From assembly GCF_000003815.2 (NCBI RefSeq), contig NC_049990.1, positions 13,877,349 through 13,941,348 on the forward strand: a stretch of DNA of 64,000 nt, in the 5' to 3' direction. How positions within the stretch are numbered: position 1 is the first letter of the stretch; each line of letters begins with the position of its first letter. The notes under the pieces were generated by a model. It saw nothing but the letters and a program-made list of their open reading frames with translations, was not told where the DNA came from and ran no database searches. Positions 15,201 through 24,129 of the stretch are shown here, in pieces. Made by a program: the position numbers and the translations under genes. This DNA comes from Branchiostoma floridae. Its lineage: Eukaryota > Chordata > Leptocardii > Amphioxiformes > Branchiostomatidae.

Positions 15201-18200
15201 CTCCCCCTTGGAAAATTGAATTTTTCCACCTGTGCAGAATACGTGTTCTACCTTTATGCTTAGCTAGCAAAAAAGTGATACCACAATTTGAGCATAAAAA
15301 TCATGCTGGGTGATGGACCAAAGACCCCTCTACCACAAAATTAGGTCAAACCTTTTCTGTAAAGTGGGTGCAACGAAATCAATTTTTTTAGGACCTGGCT
15401 CCTGTACTAATTACTGATATTGTACTTTAAAACATTGCACGTGACGATCAACATTGCACAACAAGAGAGCAAGTAGGGCATGGGACATGGGTGCATAGAG
15501 ATAACAAAAGATCCACAGTCTCTGTTATTGTTAAGTATCCCAATGGACCGATCCCAATACCCCGCCCCCTGTTCGATCATGGTTCTATTTCGAACACCTT
15601 CGTCAAAAATAGCCATTTCTGTCCAACTGGGGCAGTGTTTGACGGAGGTGTTCGAAACAGAATAGAGGGTTCTATCTGTTCGATATGGCGTTCGACAGGA
15701 TCGGTCCATTAGGGGTCGTGTGGCGTCATGGCAGGGTGTTTGGTCCATAACATAGAGGTTTTGATCACTTCAGGTGCACTCTCACCGCACTTGCGTCAAG
15801 CTTGCGTCACTGCAGGGCTCATTCACAGCGTCACTGTTTTGTTATCATCTCCCATTCTTTTTTAAATTTAGATATTGCGTAACACGTAAAAGTATGACTG
15901 AAAGATGGCAAAATACACAAAAAGTAAGAAAATTCGTTCTTTATCTCTGAAATTCGTTGAGCATCTTTCGAACCCCACAGTGACGCAAGCGTGACGCAAG
16001 TGCATTGTGAGTAGACCTTTAGATTTCTTGATGAAAGCAACTTTTATTTTGGCCAAACTTTTTTTATTCGCACGCTCGCATCAGTTTTGGGGTTTTTCAG
16101 AGGATGTAATGCATATAATCAAATCAACATGACCTAAGGTTAGAAAAGTGTAAAAACATACATATGTATGCAATGACATGTTTGGGTATATTTTTAGTGG
16201 ACAAGCAAGAATTTTTCTTGTTTCTTTTTCTCAGGCTTTGCAATTCTTTGCAGGGTCTCGGGTTTGACCGCCAGTTCAGGCATTGTTTGGGCACACTTTT
16301 AGTAGACAAGCTAGAATATCAAAACTTGTCTCAAATCTTGTTTCATTGTGTTGATAAGTTGTTTTTTCTCTCACAGTTTTTGCAGGATCTGCAGTTTGAC
16401 CTACATGCATATGGCGACTATGATCGGATCTCATCTGACACAAGGGGAGGGGGGGGATGGACATGGTTCTGCCCGTACCCTCAAGTGCAGTTTTTGCGAC
16501 AAGGAGTTTCTCTGCAAAAGCAAGCTCAATCGACACCTGCGGACTCACACAGGTGAGAGACCATACAGTTGTGAGGCATGCAGTAAACAATTCCGTCAGC
16601 TGGGCCATCTAAGCATGCACATGAGAACTCACACCGGTGAAAAACCGTACCGATGTGAGGAGTGCAGCAAGCAGTTCAGTACTTTGAGCGAGTTGAAGAT
16701 GCATATTCGAATTCACACCGGTGAAAAACCGTACACGTGTGATCATTGCAACAAAGGCTTCAGTCAGTTAGCTCATCTGAAAACCCACATGCGGACACAC
16801 ACGGGGGAAACCCCATACAGATGTGATGAATGTAGCAAGCAGTTCACTACGTTGACACATTTAAAGAGTCATATACGGACTCACACTGGAGAAAAACCGT
16901 ACAGGTGCGAAGTGTGCAGCCAACAGTTCTCAGAGTTGTCCAATTTGAAAAGGCATACGCGGACGCACACTGCTAATAGATAGAGTTTGTAACATATGCG
17001 GCAGAAAGTTGTGGTTTAATATTACAGAAGCTCTCCTGGCCTAAGAAGGGTGGTATAAAACCTGTGATGGATTGGAACGTAAAAAAAAAACGGTTGTAAT
17101 TATAGATTCTTTCTAACTAGCTTATACCATAGGCATCACTTTCGTCGCATGTATTTTGTAGGTTATTAATTAGAATCAGAAGTAAGGACTGGGGGTTGTT
17201 TGAATACAATTGATGGTACGATATCGTTCGCTTGATGTAAATGTGTCGTCGTTTATAGCCTTTGGTATGCCAAAGCACTTAGTATTTTCTCGGGTTTAGT
17301 TACTGAAGTTTTTCTTGTTACTAGATAATTCTCTAGTTATTGAAATACACCAGACCCTTAGCGTTTTGAATTAGCGGAAAAATTTAGTTATGGAGGCTGC
17401 TAACTATAGATCTATTGTTTTATTCTCCAAGCAGAGGTTAGGCTTTGGCTGTTTTTTCAACGTTTGTTTTAGTCGTCGTCATCGGGCTTTCTATTTTACC
17501 ATTTTTTTTTCGCTGTGTCCAACCTCAGTTAGGGTGGGCACAGCAAAAAAAATGACAAAATAGAAAGCCCGATAAAAACGACTAAAGAAAACGTTAAAAA
17601 AACGTTAACAGTCGGAGCCTAACCTCTGCTTGGAGAGTACTATAATTGTTTGTGTTCATAATGTGCTGTAGGGTAATAGAGGTTTGTCAACCTTTCGTGC
17701 ATCTAAGTTTCCTCAATAAACTAATTACACAGTGTTTTGTTGTCTTTCTTATTGAACATGATTTGTTACCTTGAGACCTTATGGATTAGTGGCTGAGTTA
17801 ATACGACAGCAATTTGACCAGAATGCTCAAGAGTTCTAAGCCACTGTGATAATGCTGACGCCACAACCAATGTTTTGAAATTTATGGTAACATCTCACAA
17901 AGATGGTGTCTATTGCTTCATGCAAGTTATTTTTCATGTTGTTGACCTTTTGCAAATCAGCACATGTAACTTGTTCAGCACATATAGCGTTATACTATTT
18001 ATTTATTATGCATGTTTTGTAATAAGAATGTCAGATATATAGAAAATGAAATAATCTTTGTGCTAGAGTGTTCTCTGTACAATGATATGCGTAATAACCT
18101 TGTAAATGTTAAACGTATAAAAGAGAAATATATACACCTAACAAAGGTAGACTTGTTTACATATCTGATGACATCAACTAACTATGACGTATTGGAAGAA

Positions 18201-21200
18201 CTGTGTAAGTTCATTTACTCTTGTTTTAAGAGGAGGGGCGAAGCATGTAGAAAATAGTTATCATTAGGATATATCATTGTTTACCTGTTGTTATTAACTT
18301 TATTTCAAACTTAATGCATTTAGCCCCATTGGGGCATGAACATGCAATAAACATCATTGTCATTGTCATTATTTTGTCTCCTAATGAAATGCATCTACCT
18401 AACTGGTTTTATCTGCCTACTCAGTCATAAACCCGTCATTTGCCGCTCTGGATCAGTCTTGACCGACTCAGAAACAGATTGTGTTTCAGTTCGTCGGAGC
18501 ATCTGATGAGTGTACATGTATCTCGGTTTATTTTTATAATAGTTTAACTGCAATATCCAACACAAAAACTGGACTCAAATTTTGGACTGAACAACACCAA
18601 TCTTTGTCAAGGAATGAACAATCCACTGCTGTAAGCTCAGTAAGCAGTGGATCATAGGTTGCAGGAAGTCTATGGTGCCCATCGTCTCTGTTCAGGGATG
18701 GTTGTAAAGCTCTGATGTAGATGGTTTACTGAGTCACGTGTTCTATCATCATAACGTGACGTCTCGACAGCAGTGGATTGTTATTCCTTGATTGGTGGTG
18801 TTCAGTCCAAAATTTCGGTGAGTCCAATTTTTGTTGGAAATTACAATGAAATTTAGTCTAGTTCAATAATTAATTATTTTGAAGTTGAAGTTGTGAAGTT
18901 GTGCGTTACTTTGTACTTGGGGGGCGGGCGAAAAAGGTATATAATAAAATCAACGTTGCCTTATGAACGATTCTTACCGTTGTTGCTAAAGTCGTCTATC
19001 AGCAGAACTTCCTGTAGAAGAGCTGACGGCGTGTTGTCCAGAATACTGTGCAGGGTTCGCTTCAGTACAGACACGGCCTCGTTATGTAACACTACAATGA
19101 TGCTCACAGTAGGCAGGTTCGACAGGTAGGTCTGTGTCCGGCAGCTATGGATTGTAAAATTCACGAACATTCAGATAATTAAAACAGTCTTATAATGAAG
19201 ACGAATATCTTAAGATTGTAAATGTACGCCACAGATCTACCGTAAGCAATAAAGCCTTAAATATGGGGGAAAGATGCTCTGGGAAGCATGTTGGGGGAGT
19301 AAATTTTTCACTTTCCCGACATTGTAGGAAGATGAAATTTTCAGGGCTTAATCAACTCATCATGTACTACAAAACAAATCAAAACGGGGGCAAATGAGTG
19401 TCAAAAATAAAAATTCAGCCTTCCAAAATAGGTAATTATTTCTAAATTTGTGTATGGGCCTCCCTACCGTAACAAAACGAGGAATCAGTTGTCACAAATT
19501 ACGAATCGAATCAGGAAGACATAACCACACTCCTCTGGAGCAAACAAACTGTCATATTTGTAGTTTAGATAAAGTTGAAGATAAAGTACATTTTACTATG
19601 GATTGTCCTTTGTATGATAGCGATAAGAGCATTCAATTAAACTATGTGTTGATTAATTTTCCCCACTTTAGAGACTGGAATAGTAAAGAGAGAGTTATAT
19701 TCCTGACAGCTTTTGATCAAACAAACGCTAACCAATCATACAGCTAGCTACATTTATGCAATTACCAAGAAGTGAGAGGAAGTCGAATGTCCTACAATAG
19801 ATTAAACGCATATCTGCAAATATAGATGTGTAGGATCGTTTTCATAGTTACATATATATGATTCTTACCACGTGACCTGTACTTTCTTCTAATAGCCTAG
19901 TGTGGCAAAAAATGTGCAATAAAGGTCTTCTTTTATTATAATGTTTTTAAAATGAAATTATTGCGGGGTGTCGTGTAGCGCTATTCAGAAACCCACAGTG
20001 TACTAGCTTTTTTAATTAAATGACTTCCATTAAAAAGTAAATCAATTGCTTTTGTTTTGGTGTAGATCGTTTTATTTTTGTTAAATGATAATTCATTCTC
20101 ACATTCAAAGAGTGCTGCCAATGCAGTATCAGTAATTACCGATGTTTGCATATTTCAGACATCCAGATGTTTAAGACATTCTTAAGAATGCCTCTGAGTC
20201 AATAAAGCCATTTCCCTCAAGTTCATGTGGCGGTTTCGCATTGATCCTGAAGAGTTAGCGTTACAAAAGAATGCCGCCATTTTGAATGCATAGTCAAAGT
20301 TACGTCCAAGCACTTCATCGGTCAATACATGTACAGCTGAGATCACATGAATGAGAGTTGTATCTCTAATACCATCAAAACCGCCGCAAGTGTTGAATAA
20401 ATCATATCAAGTGTTTACTTTTCTAAAGCTAAGGGCACAACCCGCCGTACGTGTAAATACGTGCTGTCTACGTGCCAAAACGTGGGCAATTGTTTGGGAT
20501 CCGTAAATGGTAAGTACCGCCTCCGTACGAACTCGTAAGGAATCCAACAGATTTTGGAGCATGCAGACACGCCGTAGAACTTTACGTGCAGGCAAAACTT
20601 TGTGTGCCATCGGGCTGCGGATTCGCCCCCCGTGCGTGCCAGTACAGGCGACGGGCCTGCCCTGTACAGTCTGAACGTTTTCAGAAATACGTGGCGGTTG
20701 TGGCCTCCCCAAAAAAGTACGGCGGGTTGTGCGCTTAGCTTTTAACACAAGCTACCTGTAAACTGAGCAAATATTGGTTGAGTAATCCATCTTCATATGT
20801 TCACACCTTTAGTGACTTTTTACATCGATTTATTTGCAAACTCCTTTTCAGCTTATCGCGTCGCTATGCGGATGGGTGGTCCATGTGTTAAATACAAGGC
20901 CCAGGATTTTTGGTTGCTGATCAACTATTTTTGAGATTGTATCGTAATTTCAAGCCGTGACGTAATCACGGTAGCCTGTTCGGAACCTGGGAGCGCGATT
21001 CGCGAAAGTATCAACCCAAAGTATTAAGGAACAATAAAAAAGCAAAGAAAAGGAAAACTGTGATGTACATAACGAGGCCTTTGCACTTTTTGCTTCTCAA
21101 AGGAACGTTTTTCGCGAATCGCGGCACTTGACCTAGCCTGTGTTTACACAAGCTATCGCCGGCTGGGCTTAATGACCCCCTACGGGTGGCGGCAATTGTA

Positions 21201-22640
21201 GGGCCGGCCGCTAGGGGCTTGATTTTAGTCAGGCTACACTTGACCCAACTCTCGTGTTTGTTATGACGTCACTGGCGAAAATGAACTTATTAACGTGGCC
21301 TAGAGGCAGAAATCAAAATCATCAGAAGGCTGTATATTTTTCACAAACATCTACGTTTTAACTTCATTGAATAAGACTTATGATACTTGCTTGTAATCAG
21401 GGACTGGTACTTTTTAGTGTCATTGGTGATACAAGCACTTTAATTGACCACCAATAAGGTTATTTTTCGGTGTCTTCTGTGAATCATAACCATATGATGA
21501 TTTGTTAGAGCTTTTTTCTAATTTGCATAGTTCATAGAGCAGCTTATTAACGTTACTTGTGTTGTTGGAAGTTCATGCCCGAGGGCTAATTGCAGACAAA
21601 GTTAAGTAGTGGTATACATATTTGTATACTTTACAGGGAACTGTAGATAAATCAAAAGGGGAATAACGTCTAATCTAAATCTATTTCTACTTAATTATCA
21701 GTTATCTGATGGGTCTGACTTCTTTTCCGTATGCAGTAGGAGATGAATTGTCCAACATTTTCATATATAAAGGGGCTGGACGACTTAGGCAAGAAAATTG
21801 TTTTTTGTTGGTCGGTAAGGTGAGAAAAGCTTGAGAAAGATTTTTAGATTTTAAGGAAAAGCTTGTAAGATACATGACTTACCTCTCAGGTCGTGAGTAC
21901 GGTAGTCTCCTGTGTAAGGATATCTTCCGACTGACGAACTCGTCCAGTCCGTATTTCTCTAACAGTTCATTTCGCAGGTTTTTCTCGGCTTCGGTCAAAT
22001 TTGTAAGGTGGACTGCCGTGCCATTTTCGCCAGGGGAGTTGGGATCCGAAGGCGGCTTGATATGCACTGTAGGAAGAAACTGTGAGTCTTGGAATGTGAT
22101 CGGTGCCTTTGGTGTATTTCTTTCTCCTTCCGCTATAAATGTCAATGTTTGTTGTAAAGATGATCTCACAGTGTAGTCTTCTGAAGATTCGGGTTTCGCT
22201 CGTTGGTTCTGTGTCTTTGTGAATGTGCTCTTCAATGGTAATGATATAGAAGCGTTGATACTTCCTAACAGGAGCTGTTCGCTCCTTTGCTCCAAATTCT
22301 TCTCGTGTCCACGTCCGAAGTTAGCGTTTGGTTTGGTAGATTCACTGGCGAGAGGTTTACCGTTTTCCTGTTCGCACTTTTTCCGTGCCCGTGACAGCAT
22401 GTCTACCCTGGCTAATAGATTTGTCACATCATAACGTTCCTGACTCAAAACTGTTGCAGAGTTTCCTTCTCTTGCGAGTTGTCGAGGTCCACTGTTAGAC
22501 ACAGAGCTACGCAACTCCACCTTTGGACTTCCTACCCTGGAATTTGTGGCATGGTGATAGTATATGATGAGGCCTAATAAAGTAAAACAACAGGCAAGTC
22601 CCCACCTGGGAATTCTTCGTGTCATCTTCCACAGTCGCAT
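27..22640 (-). CDS. Polypeptide N-acetylgalactosaminyltransferase (GALNT), 5' part, three exons, continues off left edge
   Basis: Golgi type II enzyme that transfers GalNAc from UDP-GalNAc to Ser/Thr, the first step of mucin-type O-glycosylation. Coding exons are 22640-21883, 19144-18978 and 239-27, joined in phases 2 and 1, giving 379 residues before the window ends. Seen: a short basic cytoplasmic end (MRLWKMTRRIPRWG), a TM helix (about residues 14-29), a long Ser/Thr/Asn-rich stem, then the family junction motif RPESCR split across exons 1 and 2. The GT-A catalytic core follows: LPTVSIIVVLHNEA, LLIDD, and FLDAHVECNTGWLEPL with the metal-binding DxH (DAH). The rest of the catalytic domain and the ricin-type lectin domain would lie left of position 1. 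The Met at 22640 is chosen because it has a fair Kozak context (GCCATGC) just before the TM; in-frame Mets at 22781 and 22625 are alternatives. The family is certain; the paralogue number is not. Confidence 0.9.
240..2301. other. GALNT intron 2, left part: AT-rich, no gene seen
   Basis: AT-rich intronic DNA without a recognisable exon, apart from a short TA-rich tract near 1770-1835. The short open frames on both strands have no family motifs. Confidence 0.6.
1770..1835. repeat. (TA)n-rich microsatellite
   Basis: Alternating TA runs broken by CATA and CGTA, followed by a short ACACAC run. Simple sequence only. Confidence 0.85.
2302..3590 (+). repeat. About 1.3-kb interspersed element, copy 1
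   Basis: Matches 14100-15414 in inverted orientation over nearly its whole length, starting TTTAGTACAGGAGCCA. It contains runs of GTTGCTAAGG and, near its end, two tandem units of about 65 bp carrying the phrase TTATCAGGACACCAGAAATG followed by GGATACAAAACT. No long open frame, so it looks like a nonautonomous element of unknown class. Confidence 0.75.
3591..4710. other. Intronic DNA, no gene recognised
   Basis: A GC-rich patch at 3690-3790 (GGGGCCCGGCCGGCC) is followed by AT-rich sequence. The minus frame over 3543-3866 is open but has no known domain. Confidence 0.5.
4711..4813. repeat. Zero-loop perfect-arm hairpin (about 50-bp arms)
   Basis: The left arm CGTAGGTAGCAGTAGTATTA... is mirrored by ...TAATACTACTACTACCTACG, with the axis inside AGCATAAGTTATGCT. 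Arms are almost perfectly complementary. It resembles a minimal foldback element; a precursor hairpin RNA is possible but unsupported. Confidence 0.75.
5200..5665. repeat. GCCGCTAGGGG-type interspersed repeat, copy 1
   Basis: It carries a set of phrases shared with 24130-24900 and 33058-33440: CTCATTAAT.ATGCAAAT, TTCTCGAGTTAT, ACAAGCCGCTAGGGG, CCACAGCAT and a 3' ACACACA tail. The order of phrases is kept in all three copies, which argues for one family, probably a SINE or a LINE 3' part. Confidence 0.65.
5666..7269. other. Intronic DNA between repeats
   Basis: Apart from the unrecognised minus-strand frame at 6171-6560, no gene, RNA or element could be identified here. Confidence 0.5.
6171..6560 (-). 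other. Unrecognised open frame, about 130 codons
   Basis: The minus frame is open from about 6560 to a stop at 6171, longer than the Met-initiated part (91 aa). The deduced peptide is Cys-rich (SCECLSE, GVCQGH, LCQPYTNC, TCTCM) and ends GADGKLWF. It is not a family I can name. It could be an exon, a decayed transposon protein or chance; the opposite strand is also open over most of it. Confidence 0.2.
7274..8214. mobile_element. piggyBac-type nonautonomous transposon (MITE), 941 bp
   Basis: Flanked by TTAA on both sides (7270-7273, 8215-8218), the target-site duplication typical of piggyBac. Inverted ends begin CCCTATTCAGAC at both termini. A run of G or C lies directly inside each end. The interior has many TGACGTCA-like motifs and no transposase frame. 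A truncated relative with the same end next to TTAA sits at 34154-34295. Confidence 0.8.
8219..9104. other. Intronic DNA, no gene recognised
   Basis: Only short frames without motifs; nothing could be assigned. Confidence 0.5.
9105..9330. mobile_element. CACGGGTTT-rich MITE-like element
   Basis: Begins CACTGCGCGAAAAGGCAGAT and contains several copies of AACCCGTG and CACGGGTTT in both orientations, so the strands fold on each other. Related to 13725-13920, which ends in the complementary GCCTTTTCGTGTAGTG. Confidence 0.5.
9331..10230. other. Intronic DNA with small internal repeats
   Basis: Contains GGATGGTT and CCTTCCAAAGG short tandem repeats at 9650-9735. No gene seen. Confidence 0.5.
10231..10490. 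other. GC-rich, partly self-complementary island, unknown
   Basis: A 260-bp block much richer in G+C than its AT-rich surroundings. It has two GGCGCGCC octamers, several GCCGG/CCGGC motifs and partial dyad symmetry. Open frames run on both strands without motifs. It may be a MITE or a captured fragment. Confidence 0.35.
10491..11739. other. Intronic DNA, no gene recognised
   Basis: AT-rich to about 11360. It then holds sequence with short repeats of the phrase GGCAAGGCAC / GCCTTGCC. Nothing assigned. Confidence 0.45.
11740..12246 (-). other. Unrecognised 168-codon open frame
   Basis: The longest frame in intron 2 apart from the zinc-finger gene. The deduced protein starts MNPTASAMGPYATF and is rich in Thr, Ser and Arg. 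No domain, signal peptide or splice logic is evident, and composition changes sharply at its edges, which suits a captured or decayed sequence. Whether it is coding is open. Confidence 0.2.
12247..13724. other. Intronic DNA, no gene recognised
   Basis: Includes a C-rich run at 12741-12750 and the common local phrase GTAGCCTGCGAAGGAGGCTA near 12858. No gene or clear element ends. Confidence 0.45.
13725..13920. mobile_element. MITE-like element related to 9105-9330
   Basis: GC-rich block with repeated CACGCG and CCCGTG words. Its right end (GCCTTTTCGTGTAGTG) is the inverted match of the left end of the 9105 element. Frames are open on both strands, but no protein motif is present. Confidence 0.45.
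14100..15414 (-). repeat. About 1.3-kb interspersed element, copy 2 (inverted relative to 2302-3590)
   Basis: The reverse complement follows copy 1 from TTAGTACAGGAGCCA to the two ATCAGGACACC-type units. Small indels and substitutions are spread evenly, so both are old insertions of the same element, not ends of one 13-kb unit. No shared protein lies between them. Confidence 0.75.
15540..15711. repeat. Foldback (inverted-repeat) element
   Basis: AATGGACCGATCC at the left pairs with GGATCGGTCCATT at the right, and TTCGAACACCTTCGTCAAA pairs with TTTGACGGAGGTGTTCGAA around a short centre. About 65-bp arms with mismatches. Confidence 0.7.
15774..16018. mobile_element. MITE, GGTGCACTCTCACCGCA family, copy 1
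   Basis: Inverted ends carry GCACTTGCGTCA, and inner sequence (CGTCACTG, GATATTGCGTAA) is shared with 46626-46853 and, in part, 26890-27037. About 245 bp and noncoding. Confidence 0.65.
16405..16983 (+). CDS. Six-finger C2H2 zinc-finger protein, nested in GALNT intron 2
   Basis: Encodes 192 residues that are almost wholly a tandem array of six C2H2 fingers (pattern CxxCx12HxxxH). Linkers are TGERPY, TGEKPY, TGEKPY, TGETPY and TGEKPY, the standard DNA-binding Krüppel type, so a nuclear sequence-specific DNA-binding protein is expected. The last finger ends RTHTANR and a stop. The frame is open back to 16348, but a pyrimidine-rich stretch and CACAG acceptor end at 16376, so the exon probably starts at 16377 with the ATG at 16405 (alternatives 16411, 16420). 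No KRAB, SCAN, BTB or ZAD domain is visible in this exon. It lies on the strand opposite the host gene. No target or exact orthologue can be named. Confidence 0.8.
   Translation: MHMATMIGSHLTQGEGGDGHGSARTLKCSFCDKEFLCKSKLNRHLRTHTGERPYSCEACSKQFRQLGHLSMHMRTHTGEKPYRCEECSKQFSTLSELKMHIRIHTGEKPYTCDHCNKGFSQLAHLKTHMRTHTGETPYRCDECSKQFTTLTHLKSHIRTHTGEKPYRCEVCSQQFSELSNLKRHTRTHTANR
17420..17640. repeat. Foldback element, about 100-bp arms
   Basis: GCAGAGGTTAGGCT...ATCGGGCTTTCTATTTT is mirrored by AAAATAGAAAGCCCGAT...GCCTAACCTCTGC across a short centre with CAGTTAGGG. A single arm of the same family (GCCTGATAAAAACGAC...CCTAACCTCTG) lies at 38645-38715, without its partner. Confidence 0.8.
17715..17720 (+). 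terminator. Candidate polyadenylation signal AATAAA for the zinc-finger gene
   Basis: First good AATAAA after the stop on the same strand, 730 bp downstream. A foldback element lies in the putative 3' UTR, so the assignment is tentative. Confidence 0.35.
18012..18375 (+). mobile_element. Non-LTR retrotransposon 3' end (C-terminal ORF fragment plus tail)
   Basis: The frame ending at 18257 reads C..NVRYIENEIIFVLECSLY and ends LCKFIYSCFKRRGEACRK, the C-terminal Cys/His-containing tail of LINE polymerases. The 3' part ends in the tandem ATTGTC repeat (CATTGTCATTGTCATTA). A relative of the same tail type is at 19448-19747. Confidence 0.65.
18557..18837. repeat. Foldback element, about 75-bp arms
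   Basis: CCAACACAAAAACTGGACTC at the left pairs with the right end GAGTCCAATTTTTGTTGG. Next to these, TTTTGGACTGAACAACACCA pairs with TGGTGGTGTTCAGTCC. The spacer of about 140 bp has no frame. Confidence 0.75.
18978..19144 (-). CDS. GALNT coding exon 2: start of GT-A catalytic fold
   Basis: 167 nt. The acceptor ATAG|CTGCC completes the Ser codon split with exon 1, and the donor is AACG|GTAAGA. It encodes CRTQTYLSNLPTVSIIVVLHNEA, shown here only as its ends: LPTVSIIVVLHNEA is the nucleotide-sugar-binding strand, and VLLIDDFSNN carries the conserved acidic pair. Confidence 0.9.
19448..19747 (+). mobile_element. Non-LTR retrotransposon C-terminal fragment
   Basis: The deduced peptide contains LRIESGRHNHTPLEQTNCHI, then C..DKVEDKVHFTMDCPLYD, matching the Cys-containing C-terminus of LINE ORF2 proteins (pattern E.GRH...P...R.C..C....VEDE.HFL..CP.Y). 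Truncated on the 5' side; lies in GALNT intron 1. Confidence 0.7.
19748..20425. other. GALNT intron 1, no gene seen
   Basis: AT-rich with no motif-bearing frame. Confidence 0.5.
20426..20741. mobile_element. MITE, AAGCTAAGGGCACAACC family, copy 1
   Basis: Left end AAGCTAAGGGCACAACCCGC and right end with the inverted GGGTTGTGCGCTTAGCTT give about 24-bp inverted ends. The inside is rich in CGTAC and GTACG words. Other copies lie at 39707-40070, 40198-40545 and 59022-60353. The 113-codon minus frame over it is a by-product. Confidence 0.75.
20742..21882. other. GALNT intron 1 next to exon 1; possible MITE at 20970-21237
   Basis: GTAGCCTG at 20971 and CAGGCTAC at 21228 could be short inverted ends around GC-rich sequence with two CGCGATTCGCGAA-like words. 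The rest is AT-rich with no gene. Confidence 0.3.
21883..22640 (-). CDS. GALNT coding exon 1: cytoplasmic end, TM anchor and stem
   Basis: 758 nt ending in codon fragment AG at a strong donor (AG|GTAAGT on the minus strand, intron bases 21882-21881). It encodes the signal-anchor, about 180 residues of low-complexity stem, and the conserved pre-catalytic segment ISLHRRLPYSRPE. The reading frame is open upstream to 22781, so a longer N-terminus is possible. Confidence 0.88.
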
Positions 22641-22686
22641 GGCTACTGCCACGTACATACACGGGTGCTCTAATCTGAATGAGTCA

Positions 22687-23700
22687 GAATCTGTGCAAAC
22701 TTGACGTAATTTTGTGCACGCACCGCGGACACGGTAATACGAATAACGGTAGTTGTACCAGGAAGGAATTTCAAACGACACGAACCTCGGACTTCGGGAC
22801 TTATGTTTCTACGCAACAAAAATAATGGCTGTGTATTTCAGTTAACGTTCTCGTTTGTAGGTGTGCAAAATTCCACAGAAACTCACCAACCACACGGACA
22901 TAGGTTAAAGATCACAGTATCAAACATCGGCAAGTTTCCACTGTGAGCTTACATTAATCGTTTTTTTAGTACACGTGTAGTTGAGTTTTATACACTCACT
23001 AAGATGTAATTGTACCTTACCGGATTCTGTGCAAACTTGACCTCATTTTTGCACGCGCCGTGGACACGGTAATACGAACATTGTTAATAGTACCAGGAAG
23101 AAATTTTAAACGACACGAACCTCGTGCTTCGAGATTTAAGTTTCCGCGCAACAGACAAAATGGCTGGGTATTTCGTTCAAAGTTCACGTTTGTAGGTATG
23201 AAAAATTCCACAGAAACTCACCAATGAACTCACCAACCGCACGAACATAGGTTAAAGATCGCAGTATCAAAGATGGGCAAGTTTCTACTGTGAGCTTACA
23301 TTAATCGTTTTTTAGTACACGTGTAGTTGAGTTTTATACAGTCACTAAGATGTAATTGTACCTTACCAGATTCTGTGCAAACTTGACCTCATTTTGTGCA
23401 CGCGCTGTGGACACGGTAATACGAACATTGTTAATAGTACCAGGAAGAAATTTTAAACGACACGAACCTCGTGCTTCGAGATTTAAGTTTCTACGCAACA
23501 GACAAAACGGCTAGGTATTTCATTTAACGATCACGTTTGTAGGTGTGCAAAATTCCACAGAAACTCACCAACCGCACGTACATAGGTTAAAGATCGCAGT
23601 ATCAAAGAGCGGCAAGTTTCTGCTGGGAGCTTGTATCAATTATTTTTGTTAGTAGTTGAATTATACACACTTAAAGTATTTCAGAACTTTACCAGTTGGA
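22687..23700 (-). promoter_or_regulatory. Threefold tandem repeat (about 340 bp) covering GALNT 5' flank / 5' UTR
   Basis: Three head-to-tail units start at about 22687, 23023 and 23369 (periods 336 and 346 bp), each opening with ATTCTGTGCAAACTTGAC on the plus strand. The unit nearest the gene runs into coding exon 1 (its part up to 22781 is in the open frame). On the minus strand the two outer units end in a consensus 5' splice site, CCG|GTAAGG at 23021 and CTG|GTAAGG at 23367. The inner unit diverges at exactly this point. The layout suggests duplicated promoter plus noncoding first exon; transcription itself cannot be seen here. Confidence 0.6.
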
Positions 23701-24129
23701 TAATCAATTGATCACACCCGTCGTTGGGCACATAATGATCAATATTCCCTCAGGGTGGGGGAGGGGGGCAGCAGTGCTTGGCACACCACCTTACCACTGG
23801 TGAGTTACAGAATGGCTATGTCTCAGCATTTTTGACCTGGATTTATTTGTTCAAGATCCATGAAGAACCCGTTTCAGTCGCTTCTACTGCAGCTTAGGTG
23901 ATAGACTTAATTTTGTAAGGATGTTGCAACAAAACTTTTTTGGAAGGATGTTGCAACAAAACAACCCCAACAGCTGACCTCAAATGGGTAGCATTCCACC
24001 TTTTGTCTTTACATACTTCACTAAAGTCTGCACTTTTGTTTGTATAGGTCCGTGTCATGACGTCAAAGGTTTACATCTAACAAAATTTACACCCCATACC
24101 TTCGCCAAATGATTTTAACCTTTAAAATT
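23701..24129. other. Intergenic DNA upstream of GALNT
   Basis: Contains a G-rich run at 23755-23770 and a short direct repeat (GGATGTTGCAACAAAAC, twice around 23920-23960). No gene. Confidence 0.45.

Noticed and set aside
2302-15414. One 13-kb transposon with 1.3-kb inverted ends
   Set aside because: No shared target duplication or transposase between the copies, and other elements lie between; two separate insertions are simpler.
20407-20748. 113-codon minus frame
   Set aside because: Lies on a MITE with inverted ends that has at least three other copies without the frame.
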